This document shows positions 33,842 through 44,996 of a DNA stretch of 64,000 nt, in pieces. The first letter of the stretch is position 1, and each line of letters opens with the position of its first letter. The stretch comes from Biscogniauxia marginata. Its lineage: Eukaryota; Ascomycota; Sordariomycetes; Xylariales; Xylariaceae. The stretch covers positions 248,001 to 312,000 of the forward strand of contig MU404062.1 in assembly GCA_022695795.1 (NCBI GenBank), read 5' to 3'. The notes beneath the pieces were generated by a model. The model did no database searches, was not told the DNA's origin, and worked only from the letters and a program-made list of their open reading frames with translations. Both the position numbers and the translations under genes were made by a program.

Positions 33842-35304
33842 GAATTTGAGAGGAGAGAAGAAACTCTGGCAGATGGGAAACAAAAAAAAACCCTCCTGAT
33901 GATGGACGTATGAATGAATACTCGATATGCTACTTGGGCGTGCAAAACATCTTTCTAAGTATTGGGCGGCGTTGGCGGTGGGTTGCATGATGACATACCG
34001 GACGGACCCCTAGGGATAGATATTGCTCTATTTCCTCCTTATGGGCTCCGAGGGTAATGGATTGACTCTGCTCAAATATCTGGATTCGAGGTATAACATA
34101 CCTCACGCTCAGCTGCTCGCCTTCTACCTATACCCCGCAATCCGATGGTAAGACGTTGGGTTCGCCCGGATCGGGATGGATGGATATATCTATCTACCAT
34201 ATATCAGTTGGAGAGCTGTAGAAGACAAGCAAGCGACGGTTTCGCAAATGTCTAAGCGGAAGAGGATCTACATATAAATACTATGTATATGTAATAGATA
34301 GGTAGAGAGACGAACCATCACAACCTTATGATATGTCTCAACTAAGACGAACGTTGTACAATGAGAAACAGCCTAGGCTAAGCTGATAGTATTTCGGTTT
34401 AATTTTTGAGCATTAGGTATTTAATAACTCTTTCTTCGGGCACTTTTGTGCCAGCAAGTGGTCTTCCATTTAGGTAATGTTAGTCTACTTGTACTTCGCT
34501 GTTGATGACGCGGGCATCCCGTCTACAATAAAGCAACAAGCTTTAAAACTTTGGGGTAACACAACTCTAAGACTAACGTTTGATAATATTGTCCCTTCCA
34601 TTCTCCATTCACACCTTACCAAGCAAAGTTTCCTCACTTATCTTTCCTTCCTTTTCCTTTTTAAGTTCTGATTAGGTACCTACCAGGTACCTGCCTAAAG
34701 TACCTAGGACAACCCATGTTTAAATGTAGTGGGGAATTCTAAGGGTCCTTCCCCCAAATTGGTAGGAAAATGTTTAAATTGGCGTCAAAGCTCATCTCGA
34801 ACGAAAAATTACGTTCCATGGGATTTCGCTCTTTGGAGCAAGACGCTGATCTGGTCACGCCCTGGCTACGCCATTCTGATCTTCCTCTGACGCTAATTAC
34901 CCCATGGTACAGACATACATACGTACATATTTCGTATCAGTTCCCAGCTACATCTTACACTAATAACTGTGTTACCGCCGTCCCGTCCCGGCAACATATT
35001 TACGTTACTACACATTCCCTGACAGCTGCAGAAGTGGAATGCTGCTGTACAACGTTTGACGTCACGGAAACTAACACCCAGGCTGTACTTAAGCGAGTGC
35101 GCCACCAGTTCATCATCGGTGATACTAGGATCGTAGAGAACGATAGAAAATCACACTGCAAGAAGAGGGAACTGTTTGTATAAACCAGGTTCATCGCTAG
35201 TTAGCAGTTTTCTATAGGTAGGCACCTATAGAGTTCAGCTAGAGCGTTCGTAGCGGAGGAGGCGAAGGAGGCGAAGGAGACGGAGAAGGAGAAGAGGCTA
35301 CACT
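33842..35304. other. Intergenic region without recognised gene
   Basis: About 1.5 kb, AT-rich in the middle. The plus-strand frame at 34770-35183 (137 aa) has irregular composition and no domain, and I do not call it. A GGAGGCGAAGGAGGCGAAGGAGA run lies just before the next gene at about 35256-35282. Confidence 0.45.
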
Positions 35305-37095
35305 GTGACACCCTCGATGGCTTCTCCCTCCCCCGTCGAATCCGGAAACAAACGAAAGCGCCGACGCATGTTAGCAACAGCAACCGTCGCATTCATCCTA
35401 TCTACGATCATACTGTGGTTCGCGCGCCTCATTCCGCTCCCGCTACCGCGCGCAGCGACCATACGACCTTTTACATCCATCGAAGCTCATCCGTCCAACC
35501 ATAAGCTACCACTATCTAAGCAGCACCAGGGGGGAGAAGACGAAGAACAAGCAACCCTCACCATGGCGCCGACCACGGTTGGTCACCAACCGCACAGGAA
35601 CAAGGGCAAGGACGCGGGCCTAATACGCCTGGCGACGCTACCGCCCGCGCACCTCCCGACCCCAGCCGCCGATTCGCCCCGCCTGATCATCATCGGCGAT
35701 GTGCACGGGCAACTCGCGGCTCTAAAGGCGCTACTCTCCAAGCTCGAGTTCTCGCGCGCGCGGGGGGACCACGTGGTGTTCGTGGGGGACCTGGTGAACA
35801 AGGGGCCGGACAGCTCCGGCGTCGTGGATCTAGCCATGTCCATCGGGGCATCGGCCGTGCGGGGAAACCACGAGGACCGGGTACTACGGGCGTACGAGTG
35901 GGAAGAGGAGCGTGCGAGGCGGAAGGACGGCAGGTCGTCTTCTGAGGAAGAAGATGAAGGAGGCCACCACGAAGAAAAAGAAAGAGAAGAAACAGAGGAA
36001 GAGGAAGAAGCAAAACGGACGAAGGGCAAAGGCAAAGGCAAAGGGAAAGGGAAAAAACGCAAAGGAAAAGGAAAAGAAAAATTCAAAGAGCCTAAACCTA
36101 ACAAGGAAGACCGCGCAACCGCCGCGAGCCTCACACCAGCCCAGCGCGCCTGGCTAGCGGACCTCCCAGTGATCCTGCGCGTCGGCGCGATCGCGCCCTA
36201 CGGCGACGTCCTAGTCGTGCACGGGGGGCTCGTCCCCGGCGTCCCGCTCGAGGAGCAAAACCTGCAGGCAGTGATGAACATGCGCTCCCTCGTGCCGCGG
36301 CGGAAGCTGAAGAAGACCTGGCGCGCCCAGCATGAGGACGGCGACGACCACCTGACCTCATTCTTGAGCAAGCAAGACGCCGCCAACGCGCTCGGGGCTG
36401 ACTACTCCGGCGATGATGAGGAAGACGATGACGATGATGATGATGATGAAGGAGTGGATAGTAACTACGACTACGACTACGACGTAACACAAACAAATAC
36501 GCAACACCGCCTCTCGACCCTCGCCCTCGATCCTCTCCCTCCTCCTCTCGCAGCTACCCGAAACCGCGACCGCGACCGCGACCGCGACCGCGCCCTCGTG
36601 CCCTCCGAGACCCACCACGGGCGCCCGTGGGCCAAGGCCTGGGACGCGGCGCAGCGGCGGGCAGCGCGTCGCCGCGCGGACCATTCCCCCCCAACCGCCA
36701 ACGCCAACGTCACGACGGTGATCTACGGGCACGACGCGCGCACGGGGCTCGCGGAGCGGGAGTACGCCGTCGGGCTCGACAGCGGCTGCGTGCGCGGCGG
36801 GGAGCTAACGGCCGCGGTTTTCGAAGCCGTTCCCGTTCCCGTTCCCGCTTCCGTCGAAGGCGAGACTGGAAAAGGGAAGGGGGGAAAGGGAAAAGGGAAG
36901 GAAGAGAAGGGGAAAGGAGTGGTGATCGAGAGGCGGCTGGTCGGCGTTGCGTGCGAGGAGTGGGATGGGAGGGATGGTGGGAAGAAGGAAAAGGGGGATA
37001 AGGGGAAGGGGAAGGGGGAGAATCATAAGCACGAGCATAAGCATAAAGATAAAACCGGCAAAAAGGGGAAGGAAGGGAAGGAAGGGAAGAGGTAG
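35305..37095 (+). CDS. Membrane-anchored PPP-type metallophosphatase, Ppn2-like
   Basis: Intronless frame of 596 aa; ATG at 35305, or the in-frame ATG at 35320, starts it. A basic stretch (KRKRRR) precedes one transmembrane helix at about 22-45, giving a type II signal-anchor layout. The catalytic motifs of the PPP/calcineurin-like superfamily are all present: GDVHG 131-135, GDLVNKG 161-167, GNHED 187-191, VHGG near 303-306 and GHDAR 475-479. The single N-terminal helix plus this bacterial-like PPP core matches yeast Ppn2 (vacuolar zinc-dependent endopolyphosphatase) and ApaH-like phosphatases. Polyphosphate cleavage in the vacuole is therefore the favoured inference. Three low-complexity stretches interrupt the core: Glu/Lys/Gly about 200-265, acidic about 370-395, and an Arg-Asp repeat about 422-431. 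A Lys/Gly-rich tail extends from about 515. Confidence 0.78.
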   Translation: MTPSMASPSPVESGNKRKRRRMLATATVAFILSTIILWFARLIPLPLPRAATIRPFTSIEAHPSNHKLPLSKQHQGGEDEEQATLTMAPTTVGHQPHRNKGKDAGLIRLATLPPAHLPTPAADSPRLIIIGDVHGQLAALKALLSKLEFSRARGDHVVFVGDLVNKGPDSSGVVDLAMSIGASAVRGNHEDRVLRAYEWEEERARRKDGRSSSEEEDEGGHHEEKEREETEEEEEAKRTKGKGKGKGKGKKRKGKGKEKFKEPKPNKEDRATAASLTPAQRAWLADLPVILRVGAIAPYGDVLVVHGGLVPGVPLEEQNLQAVMNMRSLVPRRKLKKTWRAQHEDGDDHLTSFLSKQDAANALGADYSGDDEEDDDDDDDDEGVDSNYDYDYDVTQTNTQHRLSTLALDPLPPPLAATRNRDRDRDRDRALVPSETHHGRPWAKAWDAAQRRAARRRADHSPPTANANVTTVIYGHDARTGLAEREYAVGLDSGCVRGGELTAAVFEAVPVPVPASVEGETGKGKGGKGKGKEEKGKGVVIERRLVGVACEEWDGRDGGKKEKGDKGKGKGENHKHEHKHKDKTGKKGKEGKEGKR

Positions 37096-37796
37096 GGAAG
37101 TAGTATAGTAGAAAAGAAAAGGGGGTAGGGGCGGAAGCCGGAACCCTACGAAATAGAATTCTGTATATAACGGGGGAGATGCTTTGAATAATAGATAATC
37201 ACAATCCGACGAAAAGTTTAATGTGCAAAATATAATTTATTGCTATTTTCCATGATAGAGAGCTGAGAACTTCTCTTTTTCTTTTTCTCCCTTAATTTTG
37301 TTTTTCCCCTTGGGAAATATATATGGATATAATATTGCAAACTATATATATATCATGATGTTGACGTTTGAGGATTGGAAGAGCGAGAGGAAGAAAGAGG
37401 AAGGGCAAGGGCCAAGAAATAGACAGAACTAGATTCTAACTCACCACGGCAAATCATCACAAGCATAATCACGTCGAACAACAACACCAACGATAATTAA
37501 ATAATCACCAAGAAATTCCGTAGTCGAGCTTGGCTCAAACCATCATTTTATTCCCAATCTAACTATGGACGACATACCGGAAACTACCTAATCTCCCAAG
37601 ACGATGGAAGTAGCCATGCAGATGGGGGCCTTTTTTTTCTTTTTTCTTCTTTAAGTGTTTTATCCTTCTTTTTATACGAATCTCATAGCCGGCGTCAATT
37701 CATCCATAATATCTAGGCAATGAATGAATGGTTCTACAGAGATGATATCCCCCCATCAGCATTAACCCCATCGCGCCACTAGAACGCGCCGTTCAT
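37096..37796. other. Convergent 3' flank
   Basis: Between the phosphatase and transaldolase 3' ends. AT-rich, with T-runs near 37278 and 37628. No gene is recognised. Confidence 0.5.
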
Positions 37797-39283
37797 TTAC
37801 GCGCCGATCTTCTTCTTGATGATATCCTTCAGAGTGACGGCGTCGGCGGCGAACTTGCTGATACCCTCCGACAGCTTGTGCACGGCCATTTGCTCCTCGT
37901 TGAACTCGAAGCGGAAGAGGGACTCGTCGTTAATGAACGACTGCTTGGCGATGTCCAGAGAAGTGGCGTCTGAGGCGTCGAGCTTCTTGGGGACGGGATC
38001 GGTTGAGTTCACGAGCTCCTCAAGCAGGTTGGGCTGTTCAATACGATATTAGTCACCAGTTTCTCAATCATTATATCTCATTTCCCTAGAAACACACGAA
38101 AGAAGTTGAGAGCATGACTTACCGAGATGGTCAAGTAATCGCAGCCAGCTAGCTCGGTGATCTCGCCGATGTTTCGGAACGAAGCACCCATGACGATGGT
38201 CTTGTAGCCGTACTTCTTGTAGTAGTTGTAGATGGCCTTAACCGACTTGACACCGGGGTCCTCCTCCTTGGCGTACTCCTTCTTGTAGGACTTCTTGTAC
38301 CAGTCGAGGATACGGCCGACGAAGGGGGAGATCAGGAAAGCACCGGCCTCGGCGGCGGCGATGGCCTGGACGGTAGAGAACATGAGAGTCAGGTTGCAGT
38401 TGATGCCGTGGTCACGCTGCAGAATCTCAGCGGCCTTGATACCCTCCCATGTCGAGGCAATCTTGATTAGGATGCGGTCCTTGGAAATGCCTTGCTCTTT
38501 GTATAGCTGTGGTATTGTACGTGTTATTAGCATAAATTTGTTCTCATCACGAACCTTCCATTGATATGTGAGACATACCTCGATAATGTGTAGAGCCTTC
38601 TCTACAGAGGCCTTGGTGTCGAAGGAGAATCGGGCGTCAACCTCGGTAGAGACCTTGCCGGGGATGATCTTCAGGATCTCCTTGCCGAACTCGACCAGGA
38701 GACTGTCGAGAGCAGCGTCGACTTGCGAGTCGATATCACCGCCCTTGCCCTTGGCGTACTGAACAGCAGCGTCGATCAACTTGGCGTACTCGGGCTTCTG
38801 AGACGCAGCCAGGATGAGGGACGGGTTGGTGGTAGCATCTTGGGGCTTGTACTTTCCGATGGCTACAGATGTGTCAGTGGAAACTTGACTTTTACCGGTG
38901 GCCCCTGTGCTCGCTCGAAGGTTGCAGGGGCACCGGAAGCGCGGGAGAAACTAACTTGCAAAGTCACCTAGAAAATGTCTCAGTCAGCGCCCTGGTTTGC
39001 CAAGTAATGGGAGATCAGTTTGAAATGGAGCAAACATACCGGAATCGCAGACAACGACCTAGTAGTTGGAGTATGGGTTAGCATAGGCTCAGACGTAGCT
39101 CGAGGCATTGCTATTGAGAGAGAGGGAGAGCAGAGATGTAATTCTCGGTTGAGTGTTACGATCGCAGGCATTCGTGGCCAAGAAGGTCACGATGGAGGGG
39201 CAGTCTGGAATCGATGAGGGGTAAATTGAATTGGGTTGACGTACCGTGCCAGTGGCCTTCAGCTGGTCGAGAGAGTTGGACAT
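37797..39283 (-). CDS. TAL1: Transaldolase
   Basis: Six exons: 39283..39245 (39 nt), 39058..39040 (19 nt), 38967..38956 (12 nt), 38862..38579, 38506..38123 and 38033..37797. The product is 324 aa. Exons 2 and 3 are micro-exons, needed to join [13 protein letters not shown] to [24 protein letters not shown], the conserved N-terminus of the family. The body has the barrel motifs [19 protein letters not shown] (Lys forms the Schiff base with the sugar), [22 protein letters not shown] and GASFRN. The enzyme moves a dihydroxyacetone unit from sedoheptulose-7-phosphate to glyceraldehyde-3-phosphate in the non-oxidative pentose phosphate pathway in the cytosol. The length equals that of other fungal transaldolases. 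All five introns have good donors and acceptors. Confidence 0.93.
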
Positions 39284-40769
39284 GTTGGGCGTGTTCTGTG
39301 TGTTTATGGTAGATTGATTGAAAAGCAAGGTGATAGATGGATAGATCAGATTGCGACAAGACCAAGCTGTCGTCTTTTCTTCCTCGTAGCAGTTTAGCAA
39401 GTTGTAAGGTTTAGAGTCGAGGCGGTGGTTGTCGGGGGCAAGTTATATTATTATGCTATCACATTAGCGGGGCATACAGCGCGTCATTCGGTCCCTGAGG
39501 TCTTGACAAAAAAAATATGCATTCCAAATTTTTTGCCCCTCCACCTAGGACCACATCCACCCGATCCTCGTTTCATGTCACTCGCTCGCTGTCACCAGAG
39601 TCACTTACGAACCCAGAAATCCTGGCAACGGGCTCTTTTACAATTCGCGACCTGAGCTAAGGTTCGTTTGCTCTCCGCAGTACCAGAATAACCTGCTTTT
39701 ATGCATGTACGGAATATAGCACTATTCATAACTGCCATATTTCTATCTAAATGTACATGTCAAGCATGTATAACTACCTACTTTCATGTGATCGAATCAT
39801 CGCCCTCTACGTAATTGCACCCATTCGCTTAGCTACCCAACTGCATGACATACTACAAACGTCCACAGGAATGTACATCATATGCATATAGACGCCAAAT
39901 TTACGTCTTGCTGAGGCAAGACACGGCCGATATTCGGTTCTTCACGTGGGGATCCCGCCTGTCCTTGATTGGGGCGTTTCACCTCCTCGTACTGCGGTTT
40001 TCGCCGGTTTGGACTGACTCTCCCTTCCCCTTGTCCGTGACAACCTTGTTACGACTTGTTGAGGCCGAGGCGAATAAGAGTCTCTAGGTCTCGACTGGTG
40101 CTCGGGAGTTCGCCCTGGAGGGTTGCTAATAACTCTAGCTTTGATTAATAACGGTCACTCTTCGGGCCACTGTCTCCCGGCCGTCTTGCCGATCATCGGC
40201 CGGCCCCAATTAAAGCCCCTAACCTAGGTTAAATTAGTGCGACGGCCGGGATATCCGTATTTTGATGTCAAGTAATCCGGACTATCCGGAATAGCAATAC
40301 AGCCAGCTATTAGAATTCCATCAGGAACAATCAGAGTCTCCATGTCATTTAAACCATCCGGCCTGCCGTACGTTCCGCAAAACAAAGAATCGTAATATTG
40401 CTGCGTGAGAGCGGTTTAGCCTAAGTAGACGTGCGGTGACCACTACTTTCGTTGCCCTTGGCCTGAATATTGTCTCCATCAGATGAATATGGGGCTATCA
40501 GTCGCAACATACTGCACATAATAAACAAATGCACACCTTGGTCAAATTTTCGTAGTAAAGGCTTCGCCGAATTATTCTTCTTCGAAGTCGTGAATTACTT
40601 TTCTCATGCCGCGTTTCCTATCATGAAGACTATGTATAGATAATTTTGATAGACCTCAATCATCCATCACACATCTAGTGACACGTAGATGGCACTCATG
40701 CCTTCTGGGAATTAGGTCCATCATAAAGAGGAGGGGGCCGGGGGTCGCATAGCCGGGGGACGATGCTGT
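39284..40769. other. Intergenic region without recognised gene
   Basis: Begins with the transaldolase promoter and ends with the 3' flank of the Tudor-SN gene. It includes a GC-rich CGGCCGG-containing stretch near 40180-40250 and paired TCCGGA motifs at 40277-40293. Frames are short. Nothing else is recognised. Confidence 0.45.
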
Positions 40770-43424
40770 TTAGTCCTCGGTAATGTCGCCATACTGCCAC
40801 ATACCCCGGCGGTCAGCCTTGGCCTCGCTTTCGACCTCCCGCAACTTCTTAAGTACTTCCTCGGAGGTGCGACCTCGTTCCCAAGCCTTCAACTTCTTCG
40901 GTACCATAGCGTAGCCATTAGCAACAACTTCCTTGTTGATTGAGTCCGCAAAAGTGCTTGATGCACCACCGGCTTTCTCATCGAACAAGGTGATGTAGCT
41001 GAGACCCTCCTTCGCATCGACAAAGTCGAAGCTGGCAACCAGTGGTCTACCGTCTGTAGCATCGGCGATGAAGTCGATAGCGTCGCGGAAATAGTCTGTT
41101 GCTGTGGGAAGCTGGATGAACGAGAGTACGGCATCGACAGCCTGAGCCTTCAACTTTTGTACTGAAAATTGAGGCTGATCTAGTGGTCGAAGGTTGGACC
41201 AAGGAATCTTCTCGCTGTTACCATAATCAACGTATACGACTTCGGCGACTTTAGCAGTACGGTCGTTCGATCGGACGCGCGCACGGTACCATTGGCCATC
41301 TGCGGAAAACTTGGCTGCTACGAATTCACCCGTCTTTGGAGGGTTAGCCAGAGGCTTGTTGTTTTTCGAATCTAGATGGAACTTTTTGAACTCGTTCATC
41401 AAGATTTCCAGAGCCGAAGTCCCCTTTCCGATCTCCTGTATCTTGAGCCTGCCGTTGGAGTCGATATTGGTAACAACCACCTCGCGATAATCGGCCGGCT
41501 TTTTGTCTAACGGCACGTCATCAGCTGGGGTTTCCTCAGCAGCAGTCTCTTCTTCGCCCTCATCTTCCTGAGATGGATCCCAATCATGCCACAGACCCTT
41601 CCGTCCCTCTTTGGCACGTTTCTCGGCAGCGAGGAGCTCGGTGGCATTGCCAGCTTTCTCCGCCGAGTACTGGTGGACCTGGGCGAGGCCCTCTTCAACC
41701 AGAATCTTCGCGAAGCTCTCACGATTGATATAGAGATCCCCGATGTACCCGCCGACCTTATCAATGTCGTAGATATCGATTTCACAGTCACGTTGGTTGC
41801 AACGGCGGTTGGCCAGATCCAAGGCTTCCTGCCCAAAGGGTTCACCTTTCTCCTGTGGTAACCGCGGGGCTCTTGGAGCACGGACTCCAGCAAGAACCAT
41901 AGTAAGCTTGACCCCTTCTCGAGGAATTAAGATGGTGAATCTCGAGCCGGCCTTGCAGAAGTCCACTATCGCGGGTACCTTCTTTTGACGCGAGAGAGTA
42001 GACACCTGTATCTTGGCTTTCTGCACTGATTCAGATACGTCGATATACGTTCTCGCCTTGGATGGCTTGCCAGACCACATGCCCTTCTTTTTCTCTCTTG
42101 CTTCCTCTTGGGCGGCTAGGAGTTCGTCATAATTTGGTGCCCTGTCTGTGTCGTCCTTTCTGTGTCGGATTACAGAGCACCAGCCATCTTGAACTAGCGA
42201 GAGGTTGATGTTCTTGCCCTTCTCAGTCACCGTGGCGACATCGCGGGCCTCAAAGTCTTCACTTGCTGGCTTTGATCCGTCAACGGACACCTTGACGTGT
42301 TTTCCAATTAGCTTCTTCCGTAGGTACTCCTTTGCTTCATCTCTGAAAGGAGCTTCGGATGGCTCGCCAGCTCGAGGACCCCGAACACTGCTGAGGCTGA
42401 TTCGTTTCTCGGCCCCGTGCTTGGTACGGACAAATATGGTATCGGCACTCATAATTTTGGAAACGATCATGTCAGATGTGCCACCACCGGCAGCCTTGGC
42501 GACATGATCCTTGTGGAGACGCAGTTTGCCTTGTTGAGCTTTCTTCTCTGCTTCCCGGAGAGCGGCCATCTTGCTGCCAAGCAGGGTCGAATGGAAGTCG
42601 TTGCATCTTGCTAGCCCATCAGCAAGAAGGAACTCGGCAATGCTTCCTCGAGGGTGTAGGAGAGAAGCGATGAGTTGTCCTTGGGGGCTGATTCCAACCA
42701 GTTCAACTTTGACATCCCGCTGGAGCAGTCTCTGCTCGACGTACTGACGCGCCTCGTTCCCGAATTCCTCTGCATATTGAGTCTGACCGGTGGACTGGTT
42801 TACTCGCTCGGTAGCAGGAGTGCGAATGCCAGCAATGAGCGTCATGACCTGGAGGTGCTTATTGTCTGAGAGCTTCACTCGCACCAGGCAACGATCGCCA
42901 CTCAAGACACGCTCCACGACACCATCAACACTTTTGCCCTTCCACTCGTTGAAATCGATAGCGGCAATGTCATTCTGAACCTCGATGACTCCACTAACGT
43001 CAGCCCAGAGACCTTTAGCTTCACCCTTAGCCTGCGACTCCAAGGAGCGCAATGTCTCGAGCTGCTGCAGTACCTCTTCGGATTCTTCTTTCCGGCCAGC
43101 ATCCTCTCTGACCTTAAGCCAGCCAGCCTTGACGAGCTTGTCCGGGAGCCGAGTGCCGTCCTTTAGTTGGGCAATGCCATATTCGCGCCCAGAGTTGGGA
43201 ATGGTGTAAAGGATCGTGCATTGGACGGCCTTACCAACAACCAAGCTTCGAAGGTACTCGCGGGACTGAAAGGCGAATGGCTCATCGCCCTCTCTTCTGA
43301 GGTGCGGGCCAGTGACAAATGCCAGCGAAAAGGTCCGTTCCGCGTTGGGGTTGTTCTGACTGGTCAACACCAGAGTGTCGCCGCTCAGGACCGATTTGAC
43401 ATTAGCAAAAAATTGTTTTGCCAT
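40770..43424 (-). CDS. Tudor staphylococcal nuclease (Tudor-SN / SND1 homologue)
   Basis: Single open frame of 884 aa from ATG at 43424. Four staphylococcal-nuclease-like OB-fold repeats run in tandem: about 1-140 (FFANVKSVLSGDTL), 160-310 (SVDGVVERVLSGDRCLV), 320-475 (VSKIMSADTIFVRT) and 490-630 (VDFCKAGSRFTILIPREG). A Tudor domain follows at about 690-755 (GQWYRARVRSN, VDYGNSEKIPW, an aromatic cage), inside a fifth, split SN repeat to the C-terminus. This is the exact order of the conserved eukaryotic Tudor-SN. Members bind RNA and symmetric dimethylarginine and act in RNA decay, splicing and stress granules. Nuclease activity of individual repeats varies and cannot be read here. The upstream AG-rich segment may hold a leader intron. 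Confidence 0.92.
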   Translation of the reverse strand: MAKQFFANVKSVLSGDTLVLTSQNNPNAERTFSLAFVTGPHLRREGDEPFAFQSREYLRSLVVGKAVQCTILYTIPNSGREYGIAQLKDGTRLPDKLVKAGWLKVREDAGRKEESEEVLQQLETLRSLESQAKGEAKGLWADVSGVIEVQNDIAAIDFNEWKGKSVDGVVERVLSGDRCLVRVKLSDNKHLQVMTLIAGIRTPATERVNQSTGQTQYAEEFGNEARQYVEQRLLQRDVKVELVGISPQGQLIASLLHPRGSIAEFLLADGLARCNDFHSTLLGSKMAALREAEKKAQQGKLRLHKDHVAKAAGGGTSDMIVSKIMSADTIFVRTKHGAEKRISLSSVRGPRAGEPSEAPFRDEAKEYLRKKLIGKHVKVSVDGSKPASEDFEARDVATVTEKGKNINLSLVQDGWCSVIRHRKDDTDRAPNYDELLAAQEEAREKKKGMWSGKPSKARTYIDVSESVQKAKIQVSTLSRQKKVPAIVDFCKAGSRFTILIPREGVKLTMVLAGVRAPRAPRLPQEKGEPFGQEALDLANRRCNQRDCEIDIYDIDKVGGYIGDLYINRESFAKILVEEGLAQVHQYSAEKAGNATELLAAEKRAKEGRKGLWHDWDPSQEDEGEEETAAEETPADDVPLDKKPADYREVVVTNIDSNGRLKIQEIGKGTSALEILMNEFKKFHLDSKNNKPLANPPKTGEFVAAKFSADGQWYRARVRSNDRTAKVAEVVYVDYGNSEKIPWSNLRPLDQPQFSVQKLKAQAVDAVLSFIQLPTATDYFRDAIDFIADATDGRPLVASFDFVDAKEGLSYITLFDEKAGGASSTFADSINKEVVANGYAMVPKKLKAWERGRTSEEVLKKLREVESEAKADRRGMWQYGDITED

Positions 43425-44996
43425 TTTGCAGGTACAGAGATCGAGATAGCGCCGCTGGACAGGGGGGCAGAAGGAGTGTCAGGGATTTCGCGGAAATCTA
43501 AACAAGTGGTCAGCACGTAAACGAATGGAAGTCAAGGGTAAGTAAGTAAATAGGGGCCAAAGCACCCAAAAGGTGCTAGTCCCAGTAAGCTCCATGCAGT
43601 ATATATGATATGAGGATTGCCGTGATGTGTGAGGGCCTGGAGCAAAATTATACATAGTCGAGGGGAGCCCATTTTCATGTAACCAAAAGGGAGTCGTGCA
43701 ATGCCAGGTACGTATGACCGTGCCTCGCGTGTAACTGTGCAGCGTTGTGTTGACTGAGGAAAATAATCTTTGTCTACACGTAACCAACAATGGCCGTCAA
43801 GAGCCGGTTTGGTAGAGGGCAAGTGCATAGGAACAAACTTCCCATCGGGGCCCGGTGGATTGCCCATATAGAAGGAGATAAGTGCTGGGCTATAGGGACT
43901 GGTAATATGTAGAAGGAAGTAAAGGGGGGGAGGGGAGTATATACAGAAAATGAGGATGTTGACACCAGGTCAAGATGGTATTGCAGCTAATAGGGTACGG
44001 GAAACATAGGAAGGTGCATAGTTAGACATGACCGGGTGACTCGTATGAATGGTACTTATCCAAGGTCCGCCCTTTCCTTGAGCCGGGACTTGTTCGTGGA
44101 GCTAGGGTCTGGACAGAAGCTTGGAGGAGCGAGATGGACGAGGAACCTTGCCTCTAGCTTGGACCAAAATGAAACGAAGATGTGTATGTCAACTTACCCA
44201 GATCCGATTGATGATAATGATTGCGACAGCAGGCAATACCAAGAAAACTGACAAACTATATGCTGGTGTAGCAATGAATTGTGGTCAATTGGACTTGTCA
44301 GCTGCAGTGATGAAGTGGGAGTAGGTAGATTGGATGTCGTGTGCACATTTTGGATTTTGGACAGCTTTCACTGATTTGTGGGGAGGTGTGAGGCCAGCTA
44401 ACAATGAACTGGGGAAAGCTACAAATCGCAACGGGCAGCTCAGCCGTGCGGGTGCGGGTCAAGTTACTACAAGCGAGGGGTCTCGGTGGCGGGATAAGAC
44501 CCTGATTAGAAGACGGGAGGGACAAGTATCAGGTGTACGAAAGACAGCCTCGTTGAACTGCGGGGCAACTTAAGTGGAAGCTGGACTAATAAGGTAGCTC
44601 CCTAATACGTGATACACACTGCGGGGTACTGGGTATCGCTTACACTCAGGTATACGGATGTATCATGTATCTCCATACCATCATCACGGGGAGTATGGCG
44701 CCCTTCTCAAGCCATACAACTTATGAGAAGAAATAAAAGATATGGCATGCAACGGTAAAGCAATGCCGCCAGTGTCCGAGGTAACCATGTATCAATAGAG
44801 AGAGAGAGAGAGAGAGGTACTAAAGACTAATCCACGAGGTATCACAGTCAAAAGGCATAATCGAGTGCTAAAGTGATACCTCCTTTCAACACAGATGATC
44901 ACAAAATAGATTTCAATCTACTTGATCACTACTTTGCCCATCCCAAATGCCCATCCTAATTGCCCATTGCTTTTCTCTCATTGTGTGACTGAAAAC
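43425..44996. other. Intergenic region with GA microsatellite
   Basis: Upstream of the Tudor-SN gene and downstream of the SOD gene. A (GA)n tract lies at about 44796-44816. Frames on both strands are short and show no domain. Confidence 0.5.

Noticed and set aside
35081..35150. Stretch resembling part of a 5S rRNA (GTACTTAAGCG...)
   Set aside because: Only about ten bases match the 5S core and the rest of the gene is absent.
34770..35183. 137-residue plus-strand frame
   Set aside because: No recognisable domain, irregular composition and no splice or start evidence.
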